DNA from: Hydnum rufescens UP504
Taxonomy: Eukaryota; Basidiomycota; Agaricomycetes; Cantharellales; Hydnaceae
Length of the DNA: 49,594 nt
NCBI GenBank assembly: GCA_014904985.1
Contig: MU129182.1
Span: forward strand, 1-49,594
Direction: 5' to 3'
Shown here: in pieces, positions 33,040 through 44,274 of the stretch
Layout of the letters: each line of letters starts with the position of its first letter
How positions within the stretch are numbered: position 1 is the stretch's first letter
Notes under the pieces: generated by a model
Told to the model about the DNA's origin: nothing
Database searches by the model: none
The model's input: the letters and a program-made list of their open reading frames with translations, nothing else
Program-made: the position numbers and the translations under genes

Positions 33040-33600
33040 TTGAGTACAGTCAAAACCCTGTAGCAGAATTTTGACTTGCTCAGACCAAGCAGGGATCAAC
33101 GATAAGGGAAATGGGGTGAAATAGAGCAAGGAGATGGAAAAAAAAAGCCTGTCATGGAGCGTCAAACTCTGGAATGAGAGGTTTGACTCTAGATAGGCCA
33201 GGCATGGATCGTGGAAAAACCAGTCGATGGTAGAAGAAAAAGAAGGTCCTGGGACTTGAAGTGCTTGTCAAGTACAGTGGAACCCTGGAAAGGGGGGTTC
33301 TACTCAGCCTGTCCAAGCATAGTCAAAGTCAAAGGGAGGGGAAAGCCAAAAAAGCAAATGAAATAATGGGGCACAGTTGAAACCCTGGGACCCCAATCGG
33401 TATACATGGGAGAGAAAGGACTCATTGAGTACAGTGGAAGCCCTGGTAAAGGGGCTTCCATTCTTCTCGGATGAGTGTAGGAAAGCAGAAATGGAACGGA
33501 GGGCCACTTACTCTGTAAAAAAAAACAGCCATCAGATACAAAGTAAACCACCACCCACCCAGTGTAGAGAAAACCCCTACACTGTGGGGCATCACATACA
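33040..33600 (+). repeat. Series of small hairpins with matching stem changes
   Basis: Four hairpins share a loop of the CCCTGG/CTCTGG/CCCTGT type but have different paired stems. They are GTCAAAA/TTTTGAC (33049-33075), GTCAAAC/GTTTGAC (33161-33187), GTGGAACCC/GGGTTCTAC (33277-33303) and GTGGAAGCCC/GGGGCTTCCAT (33434-33461). TACAGT precedes three of them. A further stem AGTGTAG/CTACACT lies at 33561-33583. No gene is recognised here. Confidence 0.65.
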
Positions 33601-33724
33601 GAGATGATAGTCTTGATGCGTACCTTAAAACTTGTGGGGACAGGCTTATAGAAATGAGACGTTAGAGTAGATGTCGGTACTTGCCAGGCCCAATAAACAG
33701 TCGTGCAACACAAACACCGAGAGG

Positions 33725-34720
33725 AAAACAGGTGACCACACGCCCACCGCGGCAGGTGTGTGCTAATACAAGGTGAGTACCATGGCTTTAGATACAGTGG
33801 TGCAAAGAGAGCAGCGAAAGCTGCTCTTTTTGTGCCCCCTTAACATCTTTAACTAAGATGTGTTTTTTTCTAGATGGTCCCCTCCCATATGACCGAAAAG
33901 GTGTGCGAAACCCCTGCCCGAACCAATGTATGAACTCTCCATGAAATGGGTCACGAATCCCCGCCCAGAACATGGCACCACACATCCGCCATGGCGGTTG
34001 TGTGGTAATATATCAGGCAAGTTTTTTGTTATTAGAATGCCAATGGTGGCACAGAAAGAGCAGCTTTCGCTGCTCTTTTTGCCCTGCCTTTACATTTTAA
34101 CTCTTGGGTTTCTAATGTGTTTTTCTTTATTCTAGATTGTCTCCTCTCCCCTAAACGCACAGCCACATGAAAACCCGGCTGAACCAACGTACAGAATCCC
34201 CTGATGGCAATCCCTGTGAAAAGCCCTGCAAACGCCCATAACAATGCCCATCCCCCAAATACCGGAACAATACACGAGATGGGGCAAGACACTCACCATG
34301 GCAGGCATGTGGCAACATCAAGTATGTTTTTTGTTTACTAGCATACCCACTGCGGCGCAAAAAGAGCAGCGAAAACTGCCCTTTTGCGCTGCTTTGAATT
34401 TCTTCTTATATATTACTCCTTTATTCTAGACCATGTAGCTCAACCTGCACGAAGCCCTATCCTAACCTCTGCACAAGATCCCATCCGAAACTCTGGCCCA
34501 ACTTCTGTACAAGCACCAGGGGGAAGAAAACGACCCTGTGATAATTAGGTGAGTTGTTCTTTAGCAAGTTCATGCACCTGCACAAAACACTTCCGCACAA
34601 CTTTTGATTCTTCACTAACATGTTTTTTTTTTCCAATTCTAAGCCATCATATTCTGCCAGAATGAACTACCTGCTGAAACCCCATAGAGCCCTACATGGA
34701 AGGGCTTGTGTGTATAGTGA
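33725..34720 (+). repeat. Double-hairpin, intron-like array inside the KDZ element
   Basis: The units belong to the same family as the foldback arms. Stem A occurs at about 33733-33763 and 33977-34006, and stem B at about 33802-33840, 34048-34082 and 34353-34393. Segments holding stem B start with GTGAGT or similar (33772, 34550) and end with TTCTAG-type acceptors (33872, 34135, 34429). Three to four units are present, the last without a clear stem. The stems are more diverged than in the foldback element. Confidence 0.75.
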
Positions 34721-34910
34721 ATGTATAATAATATAATAAAACTGAAATAGGCAAGTAAAGAACACAAATTATTAATAATCTAGTTGAGTCTGGGCATCCC
34801 CCGGGATTGATGTAACAGCTACAATACTGTTGAACATAATACATATTATGTCATCTGCATCATTTGTGGGTCTTATTGCTCCGATAGGCCTCTAGAGGCC
34901 TATGAGGCAG

Positions 34911-35470
34911 GCTGGGGTCTGAAATCAGTTGAAGGGCAGGCATTGGATCTGGAACCATTATAGGTGTTCCTTCATGAACATGTGCCAATGGTAGAATCAA
35001 GGGATGCTGAATACAAGAGCTGTCTTAAACAGGAGTGAATAAGTGAGGAGATGGTGGTTGTATGTGCCCATGAGGAGGCTGGGGTCTGAAATCAGTTGAA
35101 GGGCAAGCATTGGATCTGGCACCATTATAGGTGTTCCTTCATGAACATGTGCCAATGGTAGAATCAAGGGATGCTGAATACAAGAGCTGTCTCAAACAGG
35201 AGTGAATAAGTGAGGAAATGGTGGTTGTATGTGCCCATGAGGAGGCTGAGGTCTGAAATCAGTTGAAGGGCAAGCATTGGATCTGGCACCATTATAGGTG
35301 TTCCTTCATGAACATGTGCCAATGGTAGAATCAAGGGATGCTGAATATAAGAGCTGTCTTAAACAGGAGTGAATAAGTGAGGAGATGGTGGTTGTATGTG
35401 CCCATGAGGAGGCTGGGGTCTGAAATCAGTTGTTGAAGGGCAGGCATTGGATCTGGCACCAATATAGGTT
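34911..35470. repeat. 167-bp tandem repeat, about 3.4 copies
   Basis: GCTGGGGTCTGAAATCAGTT recurs at 34911, 35078, 35245 and 35412. Intervening unit parts include CCATTATAGGTGTTCCTTCA, CATGTGCCAATGGTAGAATC and AAGTGAGGAGATGGTGGTTG. Copies 1-3 are nearly identical. Confidence 0.92.
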
Positions 35471-36300
35471 TTCACTTCATGACCATGTGTGCCAAATGGT
35501 GCAGAAATTGAGGCAGCTAGGAGACTGATATATTGCAAAATTATGACCTTTTGGTCCCTGAATACATCTTTCAGGGATTCCTCAAGAGCCTGCATGTGAA
35601 ATTCTCACAAGAAAACTCATTGTTTATATTGATTATGAGGGTTTAATTTCCCCTTTCCACCCAAGGCTCATACATTCATCCTTTTTGCTCATTTCCATAG
35701 ACAGAGTTTCAGGATACAGCGTTTTAATCCTGGATAGCTGGGACACTTGTACACATCTCTCCCAATTTGTGGCCAATTTGAGTTCAATTGCAAGTTACAG
35801 AGGACTGCAAATAGTGGGAATGACTGTGCCTTCAGGAGGCATAAATCAGCCAAGGGGTGGATCCAAATGAAGCAACACTCATTCCCCACTATTCACATGT
35901 ACATTTACTCAGTCACAAATAGTGGGGTATATCAAAGGATGAGGAATGACAGTATGTCTGTGAGTCTTTGGCAATTCTGCTGAGTGTGCCTATAAGTTGA
36001 GGCCACTCTGGTGCATACTGTTATAAAATCTACATATACATGCATCAAGTTCTCCCAAGCTTTCCACACAGCAATCACTACACATTTGTTCAAGGTTTGT
36101 GAAAAGAATGAAAAGAATGGCTTGGGAATGGGGGAAATTGGGGAAGAAATGTGCCTGAGGTGACAAGGTTTGATTAGTTTTCAGGTTCCAGAGAATTGTC
36201 AGCATTAGTCTTCAAAAAAATACAGTTTCTTACTTATTGGGTTATTGGCTAAGACATAGGGCTTCCAGAGAGGGGAATATTTGGCCTTGATCTTGGCCCA
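35471..36300. other. Non-coding stretch in the KDZ element
   Basis: AT-rich sequence between two tandem repeat fields. Only short frames are present and I recognise no coding segment or structure. Confidence 0.5.
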
Positions 36301-36304
36301 GAGT

Positions 36305-36640
36305 GGCCCAGGACCGGCTTGGCGCCCCACGCTTACAGGTCACCGTGTAATCGCGTTTGGGCCTTGCCCGTGGCCCCAGGGGGGTTTGATGCCCTTGTAT
36401 GCTTCTTGAAATCTCATGTTCTGGAGGACTTGGCCTATCTTGGTCTGGAGCAGCCCAGGGCCCGGCTTAGTGCCTCACGCTTACAGGGTCACCATGTAAT
36501 CACGTTTGGCGCCTTGCCCGTGGCCCTAGGGGGGTTTGATGCCCTTATATGCTTCTTGAAAGCTCATGCTCAGGAGGGCCCGGCCTGGCATTTTCCGCTT
36601 ACAGGGTCACCACATAATCACATCTGATGCCAGGCCCATA
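36305..36640. repeat. Imperfect tandem repeat with CTTACAGGGTCACC and CCTTGCCCGTGGCC
   Basis: CACGCTTACAGG, TCACCRTGTAATCRCGTTTG, CCTTGCCCGTGGCCC and GGGGGGTTTGATGCCCTT occur twice in full (from about 36328 and 36476) and once in part (from about 36594). Confidence 0.8.
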
Positions 36641-36784
36641 GCTCTCCTCGGCCAGAGTGGTTGTCTCGGCTATTGCTGGGACCGACGATTTGCTCCCGCC
36701 ATATGCTCATTCTCCCGGAAAGTGACTCCCAACTCCCAATGAACTGCCGGAATTGGGGACCCGTCAAGTCCTCTTGGCTCTTGG

Positions 36785-37235
36785 GTCACAGGTGAGTCCG
36801 CCCTACTATTTTGCACCCATCAGCTTTACCGGGTGACTGAATCACAATGGCTTGTGAATCGGTGTGCCCATGAAGTTGTGGGCGCAGTTTATTCATCATT
36901 ACCAACCTTATCATGCTGGTTTCATGGCATAGCATCGCTTTCCCCTGGAGATTTGATTCTCAAGGTAAGTGGACGATCTCCCTTGTAGATGCCCATGAAC
37001 TTCACCGGGCGACCAAATTGCAACTCCCTCGCAAATCGGTGGGCCCGTGAAGTTGTCGTGAGTGTCAGTCTTGTCATTACTAATCTTTCCTCAAATTTTT
37101 GTGGCGCAGTGCCCCATTTCTTCCCCCGCATTTGAACGTTTGAAGGTAAGGGGCATCTCCTTTTGAGAGGATCGCCAACTTCACCGGGTGACCAGATCAT
37201 TCCTTACTTGCGAACTGGTGGGCCTGTGAAGTCAA
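36785..37235 (+). repeat. Three copies of a hairpin unit with donor-like GGTAAG/GGTGAG
   Basis: Each copy has a splice-donor-like motif (CAGGTGAGT at 36789, CAAGGTAAGT at 36961, GAAGGTAAGG at 37142). About 40 bases later comes an inverted repeat of the type AACTTCACCGGG ... CCCGTGAAGTT around 36826-36880, 36998-37055 and 37170-37231. Confidence 0.75.
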
Positions 37236-37744
37236 CATGCCTCTGCTTCAATTGGATTATCTGTCTGCTGTCTGTCTGCTGTAAGACCTTGGATCATCTT
37301 CATGCAACCCGCTGATAGTTTAGTGCCCAGACTTACCTGGGGGCTTCTCAAGAAGTGTGTTCTTTTTTGCCTGGTCTAATTTTATGACAGGCCGATATCA
37401 TACATTTTTTACTCAGAATTCAGAGCACAAATGTATGGATGACTGACTGGTTGGTGCAAGATGCAGTGGCCCTACTGTCTATGGCCACGGGAGGAAGTCT
37501 CCAATTCCAATCGCCTAGGGTTAGCCCCAAACCGGATGCTTGTATTTCGTCCTGCACTTTGGGGGGACACACTATGGAGTTTACCCTGGTGGACCATCAC
37601 ACGCTAGCTCACAGGTATCCCTGGGACCGGGCATCCTGGAGGATGATCGGGGCTTATGTTTAGAAGCCGATGCACTGGATGATGGTCCCTTGCTTGTGGA
37701 GGAGGCTGCTTGTTTCCCTTTACTGGAGTCATTAAGGCCAGTCT

Positions 37745-39364
37745 ATGTCTATGCCCTCTTACACCCAAGAATCTCTTGCTAATATCATTCATGGGCACCC
37801 TTTAGTGATTCGTGGTTTGTTCCACCACTGCGCAGTGATAAAAGCCCATTGCTCAGCCTGGCGGAGGAATTCCACGCATCCATCCCAGCTGCCGACCATG
37901 GTGATCCTTCCATGCTCTCTGATCGCGCAGAGCGCAAAAAGCTGAGGTCCCAGCGAGCTGCCAAAAAGTACTGACAGAGGCCTGAAGTCATGGCCAAGGA
38001 TAAAGCGTGATTGCAGGCATGCCAAGGGCAGCAAGTCAAAGGGAACGCCATTGTAGTACCTGTGCCCTCACTGGTTCAGGACTTACGGCTGTTGCAGTCG
38101 GGTCTCACCGGGTCTACAAAGCCAACTAAACGCATGGAGGATGCACTTTTAACATCCAAATTCTCAGCCACTTTGGCATCTCTACAGCCAGTAGAGTACG
38201 AGTAAGTCTGGTGGCATTCAAGGGAATACTTTGAATCTAATACGTCTCCCTTCAGCTCCTCTCTTCGCTTCCCAATGTTTATTGTGGACAAACAGGGCCA
38301 CTTGTTCACTGTTCAATCTTTTGTAAGCGCGGCCATGGGTGTGGAGTGGATGGAGGGGCTTGTACGAATAATTGACCGCTTTATTTCACAAACAAATGTT
38401 CAGGAAGGGCCCCATGCCCATGGCTGCTATTGGAGTTGTAACTTTGGATTTAACCACGCTAGCAGAAACAATGATGCCGTGAGTTAATAATCTCCCGCAG
38501 ACATATCCAGCCTCTAAGGATTCATGTTGCCCCCTACAGAGGCCCTTTATGACCAAATTCTATGAAAGTCACTGAGGCCCCATGGAAAAATTATTAAGTA
38601 CAAAGGAATGGGGGCTTATTGAGTTCATAAGATAGATTCGTATAGTGCAATCCAGAGTCTGATGGCATTCTACATCCTAGGTCTATCCTGACAAACATGA
38701 TGGACACATATTTTCCAGCCATCGCAAAGAAATACCGCTGTTGTGATGAGTATTGGCGAGATCACACTGATGGAGCGGTCAAGGTGATCTCATCGCTTTT
38801 CTTCCTTGTGTCCATCAATGCCTCTCTGTCTGAACGTGGGAAGACATTGCCCCACCATGACAGGAAGAACATTGCTGTAGGAATTTGTGCCCTGTTCGTA
38901 TTTGGTGAGTAGGCAGGAAGATGTATGAATGCAGTGGACTGAATTCAGTGTTTCCAGGTTTTTTCAACAACACGGAAGATGCATGGCTCGTGAATTTGGA
39001 AGCCAACATCGTGGTCCAACTCCCTACTGGGGTATTCTTCCTTTTCCCCTCAGCGCTGATTACACACTGGAATGTGGACAAAAAGGAGTTCTATTCCGGT
39101 GAATACCCCCTGCAATTCATCATGACTCCTAAAGGACAGCATCCCAATGGCTTAAATGAACAGCTGCTGCACAAAATGGACAGTGGTAGGGGGAGCATCG
39201 TGTTTTTCACCCCTGGCCAGATGTTTGCACCCTTGTACACTGGGGGCTTTGACTCGATAGACATGGCCCGAGGCGCCCAGCGCATGGGAACCAGTGTCAA
39301 ATGGTTGGATGTTGGACAGGACCTGGAAACCTGTTTCCCCTATGTAAATCAGAGTGGGCCATAA
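37745..39364 (+). CDS. TET/JBP-like 2-oxoglutarate/Fe(II) dioxygenase encoded by the KDZ element
   Basis: TET/JBP enzymes oxidise 5-methylcytosine (or thymine) in DNA. The conserved core is split over two exons ending at 38904 and starting at 38958 (intron GTGAGT...TTCCAG). The first has FPAIAKKY and KTLPHHDRKNIAVGICALFV, with the HxD iron ligands at 38853-38861. The second has DAWLVNLEANIVVQLPTGVF and FPSALITHWN, with the distal His at 39065-39067. FYSGEYPLQFIMTPKG, GRGSIVFFTPGQMFAPLY and a stop at 39362-39364 follow. Upstream exons include a basic stretch DRAERKKLRSQRAAKK (about 37925), PTKRMEDALL, and FPMFIVDKQGHLFTVQSF after an intron GTAAGT...CTTCAG near 38201-38251. I do not see the usual 2-oxoglutarate-binding Arg after the distal His. 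Start codon and the 38479-38680 interval are unresolved. Confidence 0.68.
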
Positions 39365-39813
39365 GGCTTGTGCAGGAGGTTCTTCCAGTCCTTCCGGGTA
39401 GGGACAGCCGGATGGGTGTGATGAAGGGATTAGGAGGCAGTGGGAGTAGTGGTTTTATTTTCTTTGATGTCTTGGCCTTTTCAAGGTTAGCCTGCGGTGT
39501 GCGATACGCCCATATCATCTTTTAGTTTTTTCATGTGTTCCCTTCTTTCCTACCCACAAGACCTGTGGCCAATCTATGGCAATTTCCATGGAAATCTCCA
39601 TTCAAACTGCTGGCCGGCAACACTTCTCTGCTGTTGCTCCCCTGTGCATTGATTGCCAGATACGCACAGTCCTCTCTATTGGGGACTGTTCTTCTGCTGT
39701 CATGTGTGATTGCCCTCCCGTGTGTGATTGTGCCCCACTTGTGTGATCATCCCCCACTTGTGTGATCATCCCCTGCTTGTGGGATTGTCCCCCTCTTTCG
39801 GGCTCCCTTAGTG
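39365..39813. other. Spacer between TET/JBP-like gene and transposase with a 21-bp tandem repeat
   Basis: Near 39695-39790, CCCCACTTGTGTGATCATCC and variants (GTGTGTGATTGTG, CTTGTGGGATTGTCC) repeat about five times just upstream of the transposase ATG. This is the expected position of the transposase promoter. No gene is recognised in the spacer. Confidence 0.6.
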
Positions 39814-42800
39814 ATGGCGTCCTCCCACAAATGCAACTTTGAAGCTCGCCAGGATTTCAGTGTTGAGGAGAATGGGGTCACTCACTACTACCATTTCATC
39901 CCCCCCCCCTTCCAAGAAACATCGCCATTGGCACCCCGTGGGCAGTTCGTACAAGGGCCATATCATCCGTCCCATAGTCTATGAAGGCGCAGGAAATGCC
40001 CCCGCCACTCCTGTCAGAGACCGAAGCCAGATCATTGTCCAGCCATCTCCTGGTCATCAAAGGGATCTTGTGGACTCATCATCTACACAGGCTTTGGAGG
40101 CAGCGGATGATGCATGGGAGGATGTTGGAGAGGACGGTTATGCTCCCGCCATGCTGCTGCAACATGGCTATATGAGTCTTCTGGGAAATGCAATGTCTGC
40201 TTCTCGGCCACAGTGGGAGAAGTCGAAGGAAATTGCGGCCGACCGCTGGAAGCGCCTATTGCCGACCCTTGTCTGGCTGTTCATGCATTGGTGCCAGGAG
40301 ACTTCCTATGGCCAGCATGAGGGCCCGGCCCTGTGCCCATAAATTGCGAATGCAGGAAGAATTCCTGCCATGTTGAAGTGACTGCAGTGTACATGGACCG
40401 TGAGTGCAGTAGAATGCCATGCTACCTTCTTAGTGTTTACTCATGATTTACTACCAGGGCTTGAGAACCACTTATTGAGTTATTGTGAATGCTGCCCTCT
40501 GGCTTTAACTTTATTGGGCATTGGTTTATTTCCCGCCTCACTGATCTGCCCTTCAATTGCCTTCTCCCTGGGTCACCTTTTGTTCATCAGTAAACTCTTC
40601 GTTCATATATCCCCCAACATTACTGCCTGGTGCAGCACGATCCGTTCCAACCTGGTTGAAAGGGGATTTTTGCCATCTGCTATGGTGGGAAAAAAGACTT
40701 TATGTGGAGTCCCTGCATCCCAGTAAGGGGAAGAAGCTTCCCTCGGAATTGAATGAATTGAATGAAGAGGATAGGGTGGAGCCTGGTCTGTACCTCCCAA
40801 ACTCTGTGGTCAACAGGTGTGAGACATCCTTTAAAGCTGCAAATGAGAATTGTGAAAAAGCTTCAACTATGGCCTTTGCCTCTATGGGCCTCATGGCGGT
40901 GATCTGCCGTCATGATAGGGTGCTACGGATGGTCAACATGACCACCGCGGGAGAGAAACAGTACTATGCTGTGGCTCTATTAAGTTCTCTTTTTGAGGAA
41001 CTGCCTTCTTGGTGGAGGTTGGGGGTCCTCTATGACATAGCCTGTGTTTTGCATAGAAGCATGAGCAAGGTGACTTTCTGTGTTCTGTTACCCAGAGAGG
41101 ATGTATTCTGATTCTTCTTGTTTGTGGCCACAGTGGAAGATACTACCTTCACTTCTCCCCAGGATTGATTGGGCATTTTGGTTTTTCATGCATTTGGGCA
41201 CCAGTGGCCTTGTCAATGCATGTACCATCCTCAAAAACACAAAGGGTTTGGCTTCTCAGATGGTGAGGGATGTGAAACATGTTGGGGTGCATTAAAAAAG
41301 CTGGCTCCTGTGTTGTGAGTCTCTGGGGTATGCCTTTGATCTTTGAAAGCACTTTCAAGGAGACTCAATGACCCAATTTCTAGCACCATTGAAGATTATT
41401 TGTTCTGAGCACTCAAGTGATACATTGGGATGAGGCCACTGCCCAATAACAGGCTACTTGGCTCATGAAGCATTATGTCCGCACCATGGTCAGACTGGAG
41501 GCTGCTAGGGAAAGAATTGGGGAGTGTGGACTGTCTATTCCAACTCTTCAAGCTGGATGGAGGGATCAATTGGAGACCCAGTCCAAACCACTGCCAGGTG
41601 TGTGGATTCTCATTCCCTTCCACCCTTCCATTGGGAAAACCCTGACTTTTCTGCTTAGTGGTGGCCAAAAATTTGGCAGGTTCCTTTGTGAACAAGATTG
41701 TGTCTATGCTTGCTACCCATGCAGATGAAGAGGCTGGTCATAAGAATCTACTCAAGGAGATATCAAAGCTAGGGGAAGACGGAACAAGTGCTGATGTCAA
41801 ATTTGACCTCACTCTACAAGCACAAAACCGGCAGGATTACCTGAACAGGTTGGCCACAAGAATCCAAAGGGCATGTCAACAGTTGGCACAGAAGGACCGA
41901 CCCACATATAGTGCTTTGGAAAAGGCCAGAAAAGACAAGTTCCTGGGGCTGCGCCTGCGAGCCCATGCAGTAAAGCACAGATTAAGAACAAGGATCCGAG
42001 AGTGTCGTTTTGAGTCAGAGTGCTTGGAACGGTCTTATTTTCGGTCCACTCTAGGTAAAAGTTATCCCTATGGCTGGCCCAAAGAAGGTATTCCAAAATC
42101 TCACCCACTGGTTATTCAGATCATAAAGCCCATGCACAGACTGCAGAGGCATTGAAAAGACGATTGCCAGGAATAAAAGCCTTGGCCAGGTGCTATAATG
42201 GCTTTTGTGCTCAGCTTTCTGATATGAAAGCCCAGTCCCCCATTCACAAAAATGCTGTGATCCCCAAACCTGTGGACATCAATGGCCTATTTGACATTGG
42301 GGTAGATGATGCCATTTGTGACGATGCTGGCCTGGATGGGGATGTGGAAGAGACCCCCCCAGCATGGTTAGCAGATGAAAATACCAGGGAAGGAATCAAG
42401 GCCATGCTGATGTATGACCGGGGAAAAGAGGAGATCAGCTGGCTAAACATTGAAATGCAAGCCCTCTTTGCCTCCCTTACAGAGCAGTACCTGGCTATTG
42501 AGAAGGCTGTGGCTAAATGCACTGGTGAGAGTTTCATAGTGATTGCCAGGCTGACTGTCTTGAGTGCTGACACTGGCACATACACCTTTAGATGCTGTCC
42601 TCTTATTTGAAATGAGGCATAAAGGCAAGGCTCTCCAGTCAACCACATCCACTGCCTGGCAACTGTTGAGCTCTCTGCCTATCCATCCTGGCTTGCAGCA
42701 GCCCTCATTTGTGGAAGTGGGCAGAGAGACAGAACAAACTATTCCTCTGGAAGCTGAATATCCAACACTGATGGAGAGTGAGAATACCACTGTTGATCTG

Positions 42801-42950
42801 GAAGAATCGGACCAAGACAGATGGCACACAGGTCAGGATGTAGAGGATGAGGAAGAACTTGAGGATGTGGTGATGCAGGAACTGGAATGGGGTGATACAT
42901 ACAACAGGGTGGATTTAGGAGATTCTGAGGATTGGATTGATTCCATTTAA
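39814..42950 (+). CDS. KDZ transposase (Kyakuja-Dileera-Zisupton family)
   Basis: The protein would bind the element ends and catalyse transposition in the nucleus. ATG at 39814 gives MASSHKCNFEARQDFSVEEN. Family landmarks follow in order: RWKRLLPTLVWLFMHWCQET (40236); a cysteine cluster INCECRKNSCH (40338); YCECCPLALTLLGIGLFPAS and SPNITAWC; CRHDRVLRMVNM and GVLYDIACV (matching YDIGC); HAFGHQWPCQ, GFGFSDGEGCETCWGALKKL (41187-41310); a long helical C-terminal half (RARKDKFLGLRLRAHAVKHR-type); then PAWLADENTREGIKAML and an acidic tail ending DWIDSI. Introns at 40390-40456, 41070-41130 and 42054-42120 fit GT-AG. One-base shifts are needed at the C-run 39901-39909, near 40330, in 40660-40690 and at the T-runs near 41177-41186, so this copy is either dying or mis-sequenced in homopolymers. 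Confidence 0.93.
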
Positions 42951-43009
42951 GCAATACCAATTATTTCCATGGGTAGCACAAAGTCTTGGGTGGGAAGAGT
43001 ATTATGGTG

Positions 43010-44274
43010 AGAGTACTTCTTGTATACAAGGATTTCATAGCAATGGCAGATGATATATATGTCATAGTGACTTCTATTTCATAGTAGGCGATATGAATTC
43101 TACAGCAGGTGATATGGAGTCCATAGTAGGTGCTATGGATTATAAGGTGATATGTAATCTCATAGTAGGTGATCTGCATTCTGTAGCAGGTGATCAGCAT
43201 TCTATAGCAGGTGATATGGATGTCATAGCAGGTGATCTGCATGCTTAGCAGGTGATATGGATGTCATAGCAGGCGATCTGGATGTCATAGCAGGTGATCT
43301 GCATGCTTAGCAGGTGATATGGATGTCATAGCAGGTGATATGGATGTCATAGCAGGTGATCTGCATGCTTAGCAGGTGACATGGATTCTATAGCAGGTGA
43401 TAGGGATTCTATAGTAGGTGATATGGATTCTATAGCAGGTGATATACCTGATATAGCAGGTGATATGGATGTTGTAGTAGGTGGTATGGCTGTTATAGTA
43501 GGTGATATACATCCTGTAGCAGGTGATATAAATGTAATAGCAGGTGATATGCATGCTATAGCAGGTGATATGAATGTCATAGCAGGTGATATGGATGTCA
43601 TAGTAGGTGATATGCATTCTATAGCAAGTGATATGAATGTCATAGCAGGTGATATGAATGTCATAGTAGGTGATATGCATTCTATAGCAGGTGATATTGG
43701 ATTCATAGCAGGTGATATGGGATTTATAGTAGGAGTTATGTAGTTCATAGCAAGTGATATGGTATCATAGTAGGTGACATGCATTCTGTAGCAGGTGATA
43801 TAGATTCTATAGCAGGTGATATGTATGTCCTAGTAGGTGATATGCCTGATATAGCAGGTGATATGCATTCTATAGCAGCTGATAGGTGGTTCATAGCAAG
43901 TGATATGGTTATAGCAGGTGATGTGTATTTTATAGTAGGTGATATGTAGTTCATAGTAGGTGATATAGGAGAAATAGTAGGTGATATGTACTTCATAGCA
44001 AGTGATATATGTTTCATAGTAGGTGATATGCATGCAATATCAGGTGATATGTGCCCATAGTGGGTGGTCTGTTGATCCATAGTACATGCTATGCTTCCCA
44101 TAGTAGGTGATATGCTTCCCATAGTAGGTGATATGCACAGCATAGTAGGTGATATGCACATCATAGCAGGTGCTCATGGTCATCTTATTAGATACTATTG
44201 TGGTCCCATAGCAGGTGGTGAAATGTCCATCCTGTAAGCACTCAGCAGTAGTAGGTGATAACCTGCTATTCTAC
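43010..44274 (-). repeat. Right subterminal satellite, 21-bp unit, inverted relative to the left one
   Basis: Plus-strand units read TAGCAGGTGATATGCATTCTA and variants, i.e. the reverse complement of the left-end core CACCTGCTA. Dozens of copies fill about 1.2 kb. ATAGCAGGTGAT and ATAGTAGGTGAT are constant while the other ten bases vary. Confidence 0.92.
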
